A stretch of 64,000 nucleotides of DNA, from positions 826,233 to 890,232 of the forward strand of contig NW_006768780.1 of the NCBI RefSeq assembly GCF_000204055.1, given 5' to 3'. Both the position numbers and the translations under genes were made by a program. Position 1 is the first letter of the stretch. Each line of letters starts with the position of its first letter. The DNA is from Melampsora larici-populina 98AG31 (Eukaryota > Basidiomycota > Pucciniomycetes > Pucciniales > Melampsoraceae). The notes under the pieces were generated by a model. It saw only the letters and a list, made by a program, of their open reading frames with translations. It was not told the origin of the DNA and made no database searches. Positions 10,768-21,322 of the stretch are shown one piece after another.

Positions 10768-12046
10768 GGTATACGACGATGAAAAGGCGCCTGAGAATGG
10801 TGTGATGCTTTGAGGTCAATTTGGTGCTTGAGCCCGACGCGAGACGATGTGCGGAAAATATAAAGTTCGGTTGAGTCCTCTTTGTATGCTCTAAACTGTG
10901 AGTAGGTACAGCGAAGCATACGCGCGAGAAAGAGTTAGTTTGCTTTACCCAAGCCCGGCGGTGACTATCCCTTCTGCTTGAAAACCACATACCTCAAACC
11001 GAACGAGCTCGCTTCAAACTCAAAACACAGGAGAAATGACATAGGTGCATTGAATCAGGAGATCATTTCAGTCGAGCAATGTGCCAAACTAAAGGACACA
11101 GCTCAGGCCTGATTGTATTGCCTCCAAACATTTCGAAGAGTTTAGTGTGACGTAAGAAGTAGAGGCCCAGCATATGGAAGTCGACTGTATATCGCACGCA
11201 TGATACATCTTGTTCACCGGTGATCTTGTGAGCAAGTTCGCAAGATCCGAAACGTGATACATACCAACTTTTGTCCATCGACATTCTATTGTAAGTGCAT
11301 ATGTATGACAGTATGGCACAAGAATGCCGTTCTGATTTATGACCATGTGACCTGCACACCGGAGGAGTTCGCATACACAAGCCCGGACTCGGCATACATT
11401 CTTGGGCTGAGCCGCCCAAGCGGAAATTTAACGTGTGTACGAAGCGGCCAAAGTCAAACGGCCATCGTGTAGAGACCAAATCCCGCCCGTCTAGCTTATG
11501 TCAAGGGGATCATCCCTTGTTTCACCAATTCGTGTCTTGAGAGACGAATATCCCCTACTTCGATTCAAGACGTTCTCCCATCTTCTCCTATCTGAGACAC
11601 AAGACACATCACTGTTACAATCCTTGAAACATCGTCTACCCCAATCTACCCTCAGTTTGGCCTAAAGGAAACAATGATTCGGGAGCACCGAAGAATCGGG
11701 GGAAAAATTCTGAGAATGTGAGAATGAGAATTTTCTGAGAATCTGATAATACACCCTCTTGGTTTAAGCATACTTACATGCTGCTTATGTATGCTTACAC
11801 CGGGAAAATTTATGTCCAAAACCTTATTGATACACCTTGGACCCTCGGGGCCTGAGACCTTTCACAGGCTCAGCATTATGCTGGCAAGTGCCTCGTTTTG
11901 CGGCATTTTTTCCTGACTTTTTGCACATACTCAACTGCCAATGACAACATGCCCTTGCTTTCCTTATCCTCCAGCTTAAGTCATTTACCGCATCAATTTT
12001 TGATTTTCGACGAACTCGTATCTCGTCAGCATACATACATCATTGA
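10768..12046. other. Upstream region of the phospholipase gene, no gene recognised
   Basis: Several ORFs of 70-140 codons occur on the minus strand (for example 11063-11479), but none shows a domain, repeat or signal. An upstream exon coding the phospholipase signal peptide may hide here. Near 11700-11750 there is a GAGAATnTGAGAAT-type purine-rich run. Confidence 0.35.
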
Positions 12047-12056
12047 TTGAATGAGG

Positions 12057-12322
12057 ATGCACTATCACATGAGCTATCCAAAATGGCTGCACAACTCAAG
12101 TGCAATGCTCATCACTTTGGCAAGTTATTGGGAAACGATAGAAACCTGATAGAAAACAATGCGACTTTGGTTGAACAAAACCATGGCCAAACAAGACGAG
12201 AAGGGGGAAGGTTGGGTGAGGTGACTGTGAACAAGAGACATATGGCGTGGTTTACGATCTTCGCCGTTGCCGGGGTGATGATAGCGTTGTTTATGATGTT
12301 CATAATCATCCAATTTTCCTGA
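12057..12322 (+). pseudogene. C-terminal fragment of a USE1-like SNARE
   Basis: The frame reads LSHELSKMAAQLKCNAHHFG, then a polar segment ending EGGRLGEV, then the hydrophobic tail MAWFTIFAVAGVMIALFMMF. This order (SNARE-like helix followed by a C-terminal membrane anchor) resembles the tail of USE1, the ER Q/SNARE for Golgi-to-ER retrograde transport. There is no ATG in front. An AG at 12055-12056 could be a splice acceptor, but no N-terminal exon was found in the preceding 1.2 kb. It is therefore either a truncated relic or the last exon of a gene whose first exons I missed. The hAT element at 12600 starts about 280 bp downstream. Confidence 0.45.
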
Positions 12323-12869
12323 GAGAGGCGAGACGATTACGCAATAGAATGTAAATAATATGATGGAACATGTATACAACTTACTGCAAACCAGTTGATT
12401 TGCATCATATGTGATGTGTGCGTTTTTCAAATTTCTATTGCTTGCAGATTGCCAGAAACTGAAAGGATCAATACTACAAAATAACCAACAAGAGCAGCCA
12501 AATTTTATCCAATAAGCAACCGTACTAATTTCCTTCAACACATAAAACAACCCAAATGCAGTCGTAACAACAGTTTGACAAAGAACTCGGCATACAAAAT
12601 CACCCCGAGCCCCGGTCACTACCCGCCGGGGAATGGCCTGCCCGGCCCCCGAACCGACGGGCAACCAGACCCCCCGAGACCGTTTCGAGGCCCCCGATCG
12701 GGTTTTTTTGCGTGGAAATGGGCGCCCGGACCCCGAACGAGTTCCCCGCCGGGGCCCCGGCGCCTGGGCCAAAAAGTGTTCTACACCCCGGGTTCGAACA
12801 CTTGACCATGGTACTTAGGCTATAGTGGTCAAAGGCCGTCTATTTTTAATCATCTGTGCAAGCTGCACA

Positions 12870-13011
12870 CTACATGCAAGGTGGTGACGCCGCGGGTGCG
12901 GGGTCGCGCTGACCCTGGATCGACCCCCCGCTTTTGCAAGACCCCCCCCCCTTGGGTTTTGTGTGGCGTCACCGCGACCCCGCATCCGCGGGGTCAGCAC
13001 TTTGCATGTAG
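12870..13011. repeat. Inverted repeat of about 39 bp inside the hAT left arm
   Basis: Sequence beginning CTACATGCAAGG at 12870 is repeated in inverse orientation ending TTGCATGTAG at 13011, with a few mismatches. The arms contain CGCGGGTGCGGGG-type GC blocks around a C-run (about 12943-12952). It could be a nested MITE; flanking GCACAC words are compatible with a worn target duplication. It could also be a subterminal structure of the hAT element. Confidence 0.7.
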
Positions 13012-13316
13012 TGGCACACAACCAGATACCACTAATATGACTTGGGCATAGGAAAGGTTGCTTGCCTCTTTTTGGTGCTTGTGATATTATCAATGCCCTG
13101 CAGAACTTCATAATACATGACTCATTATAAATACGAGCAAACTAGGTTTGATTAGGTTAGAGTTATCCTCCCTCTAACTCATATCGCCTCACCCGCTTCC
13201 TGACCCATGACCTTGGTCTTCAGACAAGTTTTCGTTTTCCCCCAAGTTTCCCTTATCACTTTTCACTCATCAACAATATCCTCCAATTCCATTTTCAAAT
13301 CTAATTATTTAGAAAC

Positions 13317-15834
13317 ATGTCTCAAATCAGTGACACAAGCAGTGTTCCTTCACAAACGCCCACTGTTGTCGATTTAACCGCTGATCAACCAGATACCACT
13401 AATACCGACACCGTAGTTGCTGCTGTTCGTCCAGCAAGGTATGTCTGGCTTCATTTCGTTAAGCTGCGAACCCGTGATTACAACAAGTGTGGTGTCATTC
13501 AATCTGACGGATCGATTTGCGGCAAGGAACTCAAGCGCGATGAGACAGGAAGTACGAAGTCCATGAAGTCTCATCTCGAGACTAAACATGGAATCCGTGA
13601 CGCGAATCTTCCCAATCAAACCAATATACTTGCTTCATTCAAGAAGGTCAAGACGGACCACATGGTGAGTTCTTTTTTTTCTTTTTCTCTTTATCAATCA
13701 GTACGAAATAAGTTGCTTACGTTTGATGTTGGAAAGCGCAAACTGGATGCCACTAGCCTCATGACAGCCGTTTCCTACTTTATCGCCGACTGTGACCTAC
13801 CTTTCTCGATCGTCGATCGGAACTCTTATCGCGAGCTCTTAACACTTTGTAACTACCAAGTCAATGGCATGCTCAGCAAACGTCATTCGATTGCTCAACA
13901 CACTCGGAAGATATACTATTACTATGAAGAATACATCAAGAAAGAGTACCTTTCAGTATCTCCCGCTATAGCCATCACTCAGGACGCTTGGACTTCTCCG
14001 AACAATGTGCCATATATGTCACTAACCGGGCATTTCATCACCAACGAGTGGAAGTTGATGGATATCACACTCGGTATTGGCGAGATTAAAGGTGAGTCTC
14101 TTTTTTCACTTTTGTTTTCTTTGGTTTTTAATTCAAGTTACTCATTCTTCTGTAACTTCTTAACTTCTAGGTCCTCACGATGCAGACACCTTTGCCAATA
14201 TCATACTCGAGTATTTGAAAAAGTACAACCTTACTGGTAAGTTGTCTGCAATGACTGCAGACAAAGTCGGTACCAATGCTGCGATCGGTGTGGTGATCTA
14301 TTTATGACATTAAGCAAAAATGATCATTCAACTCAAGTCCACGGTTGTGTGGCACACGTTATCAACCTTGCTGCCAAAGAAGGCCTCAAGGAGTTTGGTG
14401 AAGTCGTCGATTTTGAAGAAGGCAACCTCCCCTCAAACTCGATGGACGTTCGCAATCTGGTTGACCCCCCAGATGTCCTTCAATTTAATCTCAAAACGAT
14501 CTACTCCCGGTGTCACGGACTAGTGAAGGTTACTCGGTCCAGTCCACAACAAGCGCAAGCGTTTGCCGCTGTTGTCGCAGCGGTCCGACAGCTTGCAATT
14601 ACTTCCCAACCAGATGGCAATCAATCCCAAACTCCAGCTCCCAGCGCGAACAACCCTCAAGACGATGAAGCAGTTGCGTACATGACTCAAGCCGCCACCA
14701 ATGAAGAACCTCACCCTACGCCTGCCTCTCGTGATGGTGGGCCAAATCGATTGGTTCCCGACGTACCCACACGATGGAATTCGTCCTACTACATGTTCAG
14801 AAGGCTCCTCCTATTACGCAACGCTTGCGATGAATTCTGCAAGGGTCGTGATTTCAAAAAATTCGCTCTTTCACCTGCTGAGTGGGATTACGTACAACAG
14901 ATGTGCGATTTTTTAGAGCCTCTTAATGCAGCAACAGAACTGCTTTGTCGATCAAACTATCCAACTATGCAACAAGTTGTGCCTATGTACATCACAGTCA
15001 TTAAAGGACTCAAGTCGGTCAGTTACTTTTATAATCATCATGTAACATTTTCTACTTTTCTAACAAGTTGATCGAGATTGTTCCTTACTTCAGGTGGGTC
15101 AAAGGTACGATCACGATCAATTGATCCCGGCGTCGAAGAAAATGACCGCAAAACTTGAAGATTACCTCAAGAAGGTCATTTCCAAACCGGGACCGATTTG
15201 TGCAACTATTCTAGATCCGCGTCTCAAACTTCGTTACTTTGAAGTAAGTCGAAGACCTCTTCCTCCTAAATCGACTATGTGCTAATCTGGTCTAAATTAT
15301 TAATAAATTTGATTACAGGAGCGAGAGATCCTGCTCAGCGATTACGATCTATTCACGCCAGACATCAAGGCTATGTTTGAAGTTCAAGCGAGAAAGTACG
15401 AGGTCACTCCGGATAACGAAGTTGAAGAAATCTCGAACAAAAGACCGCCACCCCCTTCAAGCGCTCAGTTTTTTGATGATGACATCTACGGTGATAGACA
15501 CAATCGTCATGATCAATCGATTGCCAGTGAGATCAGCCGATACTTGGCCGAGGTAACCGAACCGCGAGAAACGGACGTTTTGGCCTATTGGAAAGCACGC
15601 CAGGCGATATTTCCTGGGCTGGCTAACATGGCGATGACATTCCTAGCCATCCCAGCGACCAGCTCTCCCTCCGAAGGGGTTTTTAGCAAGACTAAAAACA
15701 TCCTAGGCCCCCAACGTGCTTCTTTGTCTTCTCTGAATGTAGAGGTCCTTTTATGCCTTAAAGATTGGTACAGATTGTTTGGTCCTTTATTTGTTTTTAA
15801 ACCCGAGGTGGAACGTTTCCTTTCCAACAAATAG
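13317..15834 (+). CDS. hAT transposase with one apparent frameshift
   Basis: This is the enzyme that would mobilise the enclosing element. Exons 13317-13664, 13737-14091, 14171-about 14301, 14304-15017, 15094-15243 and 15319-15834 are supported by GT/AG sites and phase. The N-terminus carries a BED-like zinc finger (Cys at CGVIQSDGSICG, then HLETKH). The RNase H-like core includes ITQDAWTSPN and LSAMTADKVGTNAA, then HGCVAHVINLA and PTRWNSSYYM. The C-terminus has the hATC dimerisation motif (AIPATSSPSEGVFS). Between AIGVVIYL and MTLSKND the frame changes near 14302-14304 with no plausible intron, so either a 1-nt indel inactivates the gene or the base sequence has an error. No other stop interrupts the exons. 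The start at 13317 is the first ATG and directly precedes the BED domain. Confidence 0.85.
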
Positions 15835-16105
15835 TTCTTTTCATTTTGTTGTTTCCTTTCAAAACCTCCTGTTTCGCTCTTTATCTGGTATTTACAATAC
15901 AAGTCTTGACATCCCCTGAAATGCCATTACCCGCCGGGTAAACCCGGCGGAACGCCGTTTTTCCTAATCCTCGTCCCGAGCCCCGACCCGAGGGTATCCC
16001 CGACCTCCGGGGTCCTCAGAACCTCTGCCCGACTCCCGGACCTATCGGGGGCCCCGTCGGGGGCCCCGATCGGGTCCACCTCCGGGGCTCGGGGTGAATA
16101 CAAAA

Positions 16106-17083
16106 TGTTTAAAAAGTGGATGTGAGTGACACAATCAACTTGAATGAAAGGGATTGATGATGCGAGCAATGAGAAATTAAAGAAGACATCACCAAAAATG
16201 ATGGTATGGAAATGGTCAAAAGTTGTGACAGGCAGTACAAAAACCTGTTTGCACAAGATAGGACAAGAAGAACCCAGATTTAATGACCAAAACGTTTTGT
16301 GTCTTAAAGGTTTGTCAGAATTTGGTTGGGAATTTACATACACAATTTGCAGTATAAACCCATACATCATGGGTAGGTGGGGGTTTCTCAGCATTCTCAG
16401 AGCGTTCTCAGGGGATCCCCCGCTTCTTCGGTTTACCGAATGATTCCAAAAAAGCAGAGTGTTTCAAACAGACCTCGCAGCCTATCAAACTCAACAATGT
16501 CTGTCGCTGCTTCTTGCACACACTCTCTGACTCTCACACAGGGCTTAGTTGGGTTTAGCAGCGTATGGGTTATCCAGACCCTGCCCAAGCGCCCATATGT
16601 CACATAACACGGTTGTATCAAGCTCAGGGCCTGTTTGGCATGTAGCCCTTGAAGCAAAGAAAATTGGAATACACTCACAGTGGCCACTGGCTATGGTCCA
16701 TGTACGGGATACATAAAATCCGGCCGCGCGGGCAGAAATCCAGATCCCATCTTTTTCTGGATACAAGTTGAAATTTGGCAAAAAGAATAACCAACAGATC
16801 ACTGGCCAGTTCTCAGGCCAGAATCAACACAATTAATTTACAGTCGTTCCAAGAAAGGTTGACAACTTTTTTTTGGAGAAAGTTGTCTCCGCAGCGGCTA
16901 AGACCAAAGACAAAACTTGATTACAGGTTTATTGTTTCCTGTATTCTTTCAATTAGCGGAGAGACAAAATCAAGTGAGGGACAAAACCCGGGTTTTGCAC
17001 ATTGGCGAGATTTCCAAAAAAATCAATCTTTGTTGGAACAGCTGTAACCTCATCTCCTCAATAACACCACTTACATATCAAAC
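16106..17083. other. Repeat-derived spacer with a Harbinger-like end
   Basis: No gene is supported. At 16627 the string GGGCCTGTTTGGCATGTAGC resembles the ends of PIF/Harbinger elements and may be the left terminus of the Harbinger unit that follows, but no matching right end was found. Short ORFs on both strands have no recognisable content. Confidence 0.35.
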
Positions 17084-17711
17084 ATGACTAACTCTGAAAG
17101 CCTTCAGTTGGATTCCACCAACCCTTCTTCCAATGGGGATGTTGAAGTTCTATCCGGTTCTCATTTGACACCAGGCACCCTGCAAATTGATACTTCCACT
17201 CTCAGTCAAGTGCTAACTGGAGCAATCCAACTTGCTCAATCAGGCAATTCTGCACAAAAACCAAGTCTTCTCAGACGATGCGCTGAAAAAAAGCTCCAGT
17301 GAAACCATGTGCTAAACAAACTCCAACAAAAGCTTCTCCTACTCCTAAGTCAAAACCGGCAGCTAAAGCCAAACCTTTTAACTCAAAGTCAAAGAAGTCC
17401 ATGAAGACCAACAGGACTGAACACAAAAATGATAATTTGTCATCTTCTGACAAAAATTCTGACAAAAATCACAAGAATACTATTCATTGAGATAATGATG
17501 ATAAAGAGGAGGGAAAATATTTGATGTACTGACTTATCAATTGGCTCACAGACAAAGACTACTTCACTAGATTCAAAACTAAAAACAGAAAAGAGAGGTT
17601 CAGCTGAAGAGATTGAGCAGTACTTGATCAAGAATGGCATCTTATGGCAAGATGCTGCTTCAATCCAAAAGAAGGTATTTTATACTTTATATCAGATTTT
17701 TCATGACTTAA

Positions 17712-18089
17712 GGGCCCGTTTGGCTGGTTTTCCAAAAATCTGTTACACAAAAACGATTTTTCAATCTGCCCCTTTTTCGAGGGGCGGATTGAAAAACTCG
17801 GAATTCGGCTTTTTTGTTGACCGAACAGTCGACCAAATAGGTCAACGAAAGATTGAAATGGAGGGGCAAACAGGGCAAAAACACTTTTTGGTCTCAAAAA
17901 CAGCCTCAGGGCTGTCTTTCAAAATTGAAGATTTTTTGATCAAAAACCGTTTTTGGTTTTGATCAAAGACCGTTGCCGAACACCTGTGTTTTTCATGAAA
18001 TTCAAAAACCGTTTTGACCCAAAAACGGTTTTTGGCTTTGGTGGTGTTTTTGACCAAAAACCGTTTTTGGGTTCCAGCCAAACGGGCCC
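17712..18089. mobile_element. PIF/Harbinger (Tourist-like) MITE, 378 bp
   Basis: The ends GGGCCCGTTTGGCTGG and CCAGCCAAACGGGCCC are perfect inverted repeats, flanked by TAA at 17709-17711 and 18090-18092. A GGGCCTGTTTGG-type end with a 3-bp TAA/TTA duplication is characteristic of PIF/Harbinger MITEs. The interior holds repeated AAAACCGTTTTT palindromes. It lies inside the inferred intron of the accessory pseudogene, so the insertion may once have been tolerated by splicing. Confidence 0.88.
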
Positions 18090-18508
18090 TAAAGTCTTTC
18101 TCAATACCTTTAAATTTGATTTCACTTGCAGATTGGTCGTTTAGATACCGCTTGGTGTGCTGACAATTAATGTACGTGACCAAACTGGATCTGGAAGCTG
18201 GAAAACTACTTCTGAACAGAGGGCAATTGAGGGCTGGGCAGATGATGATCAAAAATGGCTTAGTATGGAGAAGGTGGCACTTGGTAAGCATAAATTTTCA
18301 TGTGGTATTGAGTTTTGTTTGCTGAGTCTAATCTCTCTCAGAATATAGCACCCATCTTGAAGAAGTGCAAGTATTTCTTTGAGCTGAAGCCTGTTTTTGA
18401 AACACAACATGGTAATACAAGGCTTTCAGCGGCTTGCGTTCTACTTGATGAGGGCAAAGAAAACCTCACTCAAAAACAGCATAATTCACAGGAGCATTCA
18501 GTCAACTC

Positions 18509-19068
18509 TGTAGCAGGGTCTTTTACCCAAGCCCAAAGCTACAAGTAAGAACAAGTCCAAAACGGGCCCTTACAGAACAAGGACCAAGACGTTTCAGACT
18601 AGTCTCCAGGACCAAGTTATTATACATGAATAGAATGTATAAGGGTCCAGAAGAAGGCTACAAGCAAGGCACAAACCCTGTTCGAAGCATGACTCATACC
18701 CAGTCTTGACCTGCAATACTCACTCAACGGAAATGATATAAATCAAGGAACTATTCCTTATTGTAATAGTTTTTCAGCCAGACATTCCGTTATCTTTTGT
18801 TATCATCTTTCAATTCACCTTTTATCTGTTATCATTTACCTTCTGGTTCATAGTCGTCTTTTCTAGTTTTATACATTTACAAAACATTCAGAAATCAATT
18901 GCAGTATCCTCGTCTACGCGCCATACCTGATCAATTGTCTATTTCCTGTGTTGCATAAAACCCCAATCTCTACGAGATCTTTCATCTATCCTCTTTTCGT
19001 GCCCTCAAAGCTCGCCCCTAGGTTCCTAACCCTGAGTACTTAACGTGGGTAGTTTTGTCCCTGTTACA
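18509..19068. mobile_element. Solo LTR, 560 bp
   Basis: It begins TGTAGCAGGG and ends CCCTGTTACA, an imperfect inverted terminal pair of the TG...CA type. It is flanked by ACTC at 18505-18508 and 19069-19072. No internal retroelement sequence is present, so it is a solo LTR left by recombination. It interrupts an exon of the accessory pseudogene in codon TCT, and the reading frame resumes exactly after excision of LTR plus one ACTC. Confidence 0.8.
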
Positions 19069-19855
19069 ACTCTAATCTGGCTCATCAATAAAATAATAAC
19101 AATTATCACTTGGAGCACAACCCTTTCAAACACTCTCTCAACTCTAAATTAGCTTATGAAGATCATTGTTGACCTCATGAAGATGTTCTTGGTGACTCAC
19201 ATGATGATAATCCGCACATGTTCAACCACAATGACAACTTTGATGATATCATCAACTCAAATCCTATCACACCATCTTGACCATCTCAAAGCCAATATCA
19301 ACGTCTGATTTCCTCCACATCAATGAAATGTACATCTTCAAAAGCTTCTTTAGCATCATCAAGTCAAGGTCCCCCAAGCAAATGTGGCCAAAATCTAAGG
19401 TCAGGCTTGGCTGATTCCATTCAGGAACTGATTCAAAATAACCCATCCGATGCAAATTTGAATACTATTCAAGTGCCTGTCTTGCAACAGGCCCGTCAAG
19501 CATCAAATCACTTGTCACGTTTAGCTGATAATATGGCTATCACTATGTTACCCAAAAAACCTACATTAAACAAAGAGGGCTCTAAGAGGAAGGCAAAAAT
19601 TGGACTTGAAATGGCTGATGTTCAATTATTGGACGAAAAAAGAAAATTGAAGAACATGCTTTCAACTTGGCCTCAAAGAAAGAAAAGCATTTGCTTGAAA
19701 TGCAAAACTTCAAAGCCAAGCTCAAACATCAACAAATTACTAGGAATGCTCAACTCATCAGAATGTTGATGAAGGATGACAATCTCACTCTTCACGACAC
19801 TATGGTGGAGGCTCAAGAAGCGCAAGAAATGCAGCAATCAAACTCCAGTAAATGA

Positions 19856-20759
19856 TACATATCAGTGTGAGCTTGTGGTGTTTTTCTCTCCAAAAACACT
19901 TAAAACAAATCTCACCATGAGTTTTTTTGGTTGATAGGTGAATTTGGCGACCAATATATATTCAAACAGATTCAAAACCCCTATGACAATGGTTTCCAGA
20001 AAGTTGAAAATTGTAAATTTATCAAAAAGAAGCTGAAAAAAATTAAGAAAATTGTGTATATAAATTCTTGATGTCTTTCATAATATTGATCAAAATAAAA
20101 TTAGTTATAAGTAGTGAATGTCTTGTATCATATTGAAAATGAAACTAGTCATACATTGTGAATTTCTTTCATCATATTGAAAAAATAATCAGGTGAAGTG
20201 TATTGAAAATCAAAGTAGGTGAAGTTGAATGCTTGTATCTTAGCAAAAAAATGGAAAAAAATAACAAAATTGTATATGGGTACTTATGTCTTTCTTCGTC
20301 TTGAAAAATGAATGAGGAAAAAATTTAAAAATTGTACATAGGCACTTGATGTGATGTCTTGCTTTAACTTGGAAAATAAATCAGACAAAGGTTGTTATTA
20401 AAAAGTAGCTCACAAAAGCAACCAATGACCATTGAGAAGTCAAAAATGCTCACATCAGACTCACAGTTGCTCATCAAAAACTTAACCCATCATGAATCAA
20501 TTTTCATTACCATGATACATAATCACATAATAATCATATACAACAAAGTTTATTTTGACTAGCATCAATCCAAGTCTCTTGAGGCTAATCACATAATAAT
20601 CACAAATCATATAGAACTGAGTTTATTTTGACTAGCATCGATCTAAGTCTCTCAAGGCTATGAATTCTGCACCAAGATAATTTCTTCTTGACTCATCTCT
20701 ACCTGATCTCATTAGTCATTTCTTGTCTCCTAAATCAGGTGGGTTCTGTAATGGTTCTC
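19856..20759. other. AT-rich spacer between two convergent transposon genes
   Basis: Highly AT-rich sequence with loosely repeated TCTTTCATCATATTGAAAA-like lines from 20060 to 20370, and a duplicated segment AATCACATAATAATCA (20521, 20588) followed by GTTTATTTTGACTAGCATC (20549, 20620). No coding sequence. It probably represents joint 3' sequence of the Harbinger accessory and transposase genes. Confidence 0.5.
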
Positions 20760-21322
20760 AACGTTGAGATTCATTTCAAAGTCCGTCAGATATAGTACCC
20801 AAAACTGCTGACCACTCCTCCTTAATTAATATGAGGAAGTTATGCAAGATTAAGCATGCTCGAATCCACTGGTTTGCCTGCACGGCTCACACTGCATCAC
20901 TGATAACCAATCAAAGTTCCTTCAGTGATTGAAAATGTCCTTTAACCATTCCGTTGGAATGCTCAATAGTCACTTGCACAATACTGATTTCTTTATTGAA
21001 TGTGTCTTCATCAACTCACAGACTGTGACCTTCACATTGTTTGAGACATGGTAAGATAATTTCTGATACTGTGTATCCCAAATTAGCCAAAAGGTTTTCT
21101 CCAGGGGAAAAGAAGCATTCTGGAGATTCAAAGATCTTTATTGAGAACAAATAAGGCCATTAATGAGTTAGATAAAAACAAAGATAAGGTGAAAATGAGA
21201 CCGACCAGTGTATTTCCTCACTTGTGAAGACCGGAAAACATGTCGGTCGTGTACACCGCCACACCACCTCAATTTGTAATAAATCATCCAACAATGTATA
21301 TTGCAGACCAGCATGGTATTGA

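Larger units (their letters stand above)
12600..16097 (+). mobile_element. Complete 3.5-kb hAT transposon with TIRs and 8-bp TSD
   Basis: The left end TCACCCCGAGCCCCGG (12600) and right end CCGGGGCTCGGGGTGA (to 16097) are perfect 16-bp inverted repeats. The 8-bp duplication ATACAAAA lies directly outside at 12592-12599 and 16098-16105. The enclosed gene encodes a BED/hAT transposase. About 190 bp at each end is strongly GC-rich (CCCGATCGGG and GCCCCCGA words), in contrast to the AT-rich host DNA. The intact ends suggest a recent insertion, although the transposase gene appears frameshifted once. Confidence 0.92.
17084..19855 (+). pseudogene. Degenerate Myb/SANT-like accessory protein of a PIF/Harbinger element
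   Basis: The remains read in order: a Ser/Thr-rich N-terminus from MTNSES (17084), a Lys/Ser-rich basic stretch (17299-17470), and SAEEIEQYLIKNGILWQDAA (17600-17670). The last joins across an intron (about 17675-18131) to IGRLDTAW. Then come VRDQTGSGSW (18165), KKCKYFFELKPVFE (18358-18400) and a C-terminal coiled region to 19855. This organisation is familiar from rust-fungus DNA-binding partners of Harbinger transposases. Frameshifts (near 17290 and 18150), stops (19089, 19158, 19278) and a solo LTR break it. Removing the LTR and one target-duplication copy restores the same frame across 18508/19073. It faces the transposase pseudogene at 20760-27340 tail to tail. Confidence 0.6.

Noticed and set aside
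11063..11479. 138-codon minus-strand ORF
   Set aside because: No signal, domain or compositional support; overlapping ORFs in other frames look equally good.
17842..18291. 149-codon minus-strand ORF
   Set aside because: Lies mostly in the Harbinger MITE; open only because of palindromic repeats.
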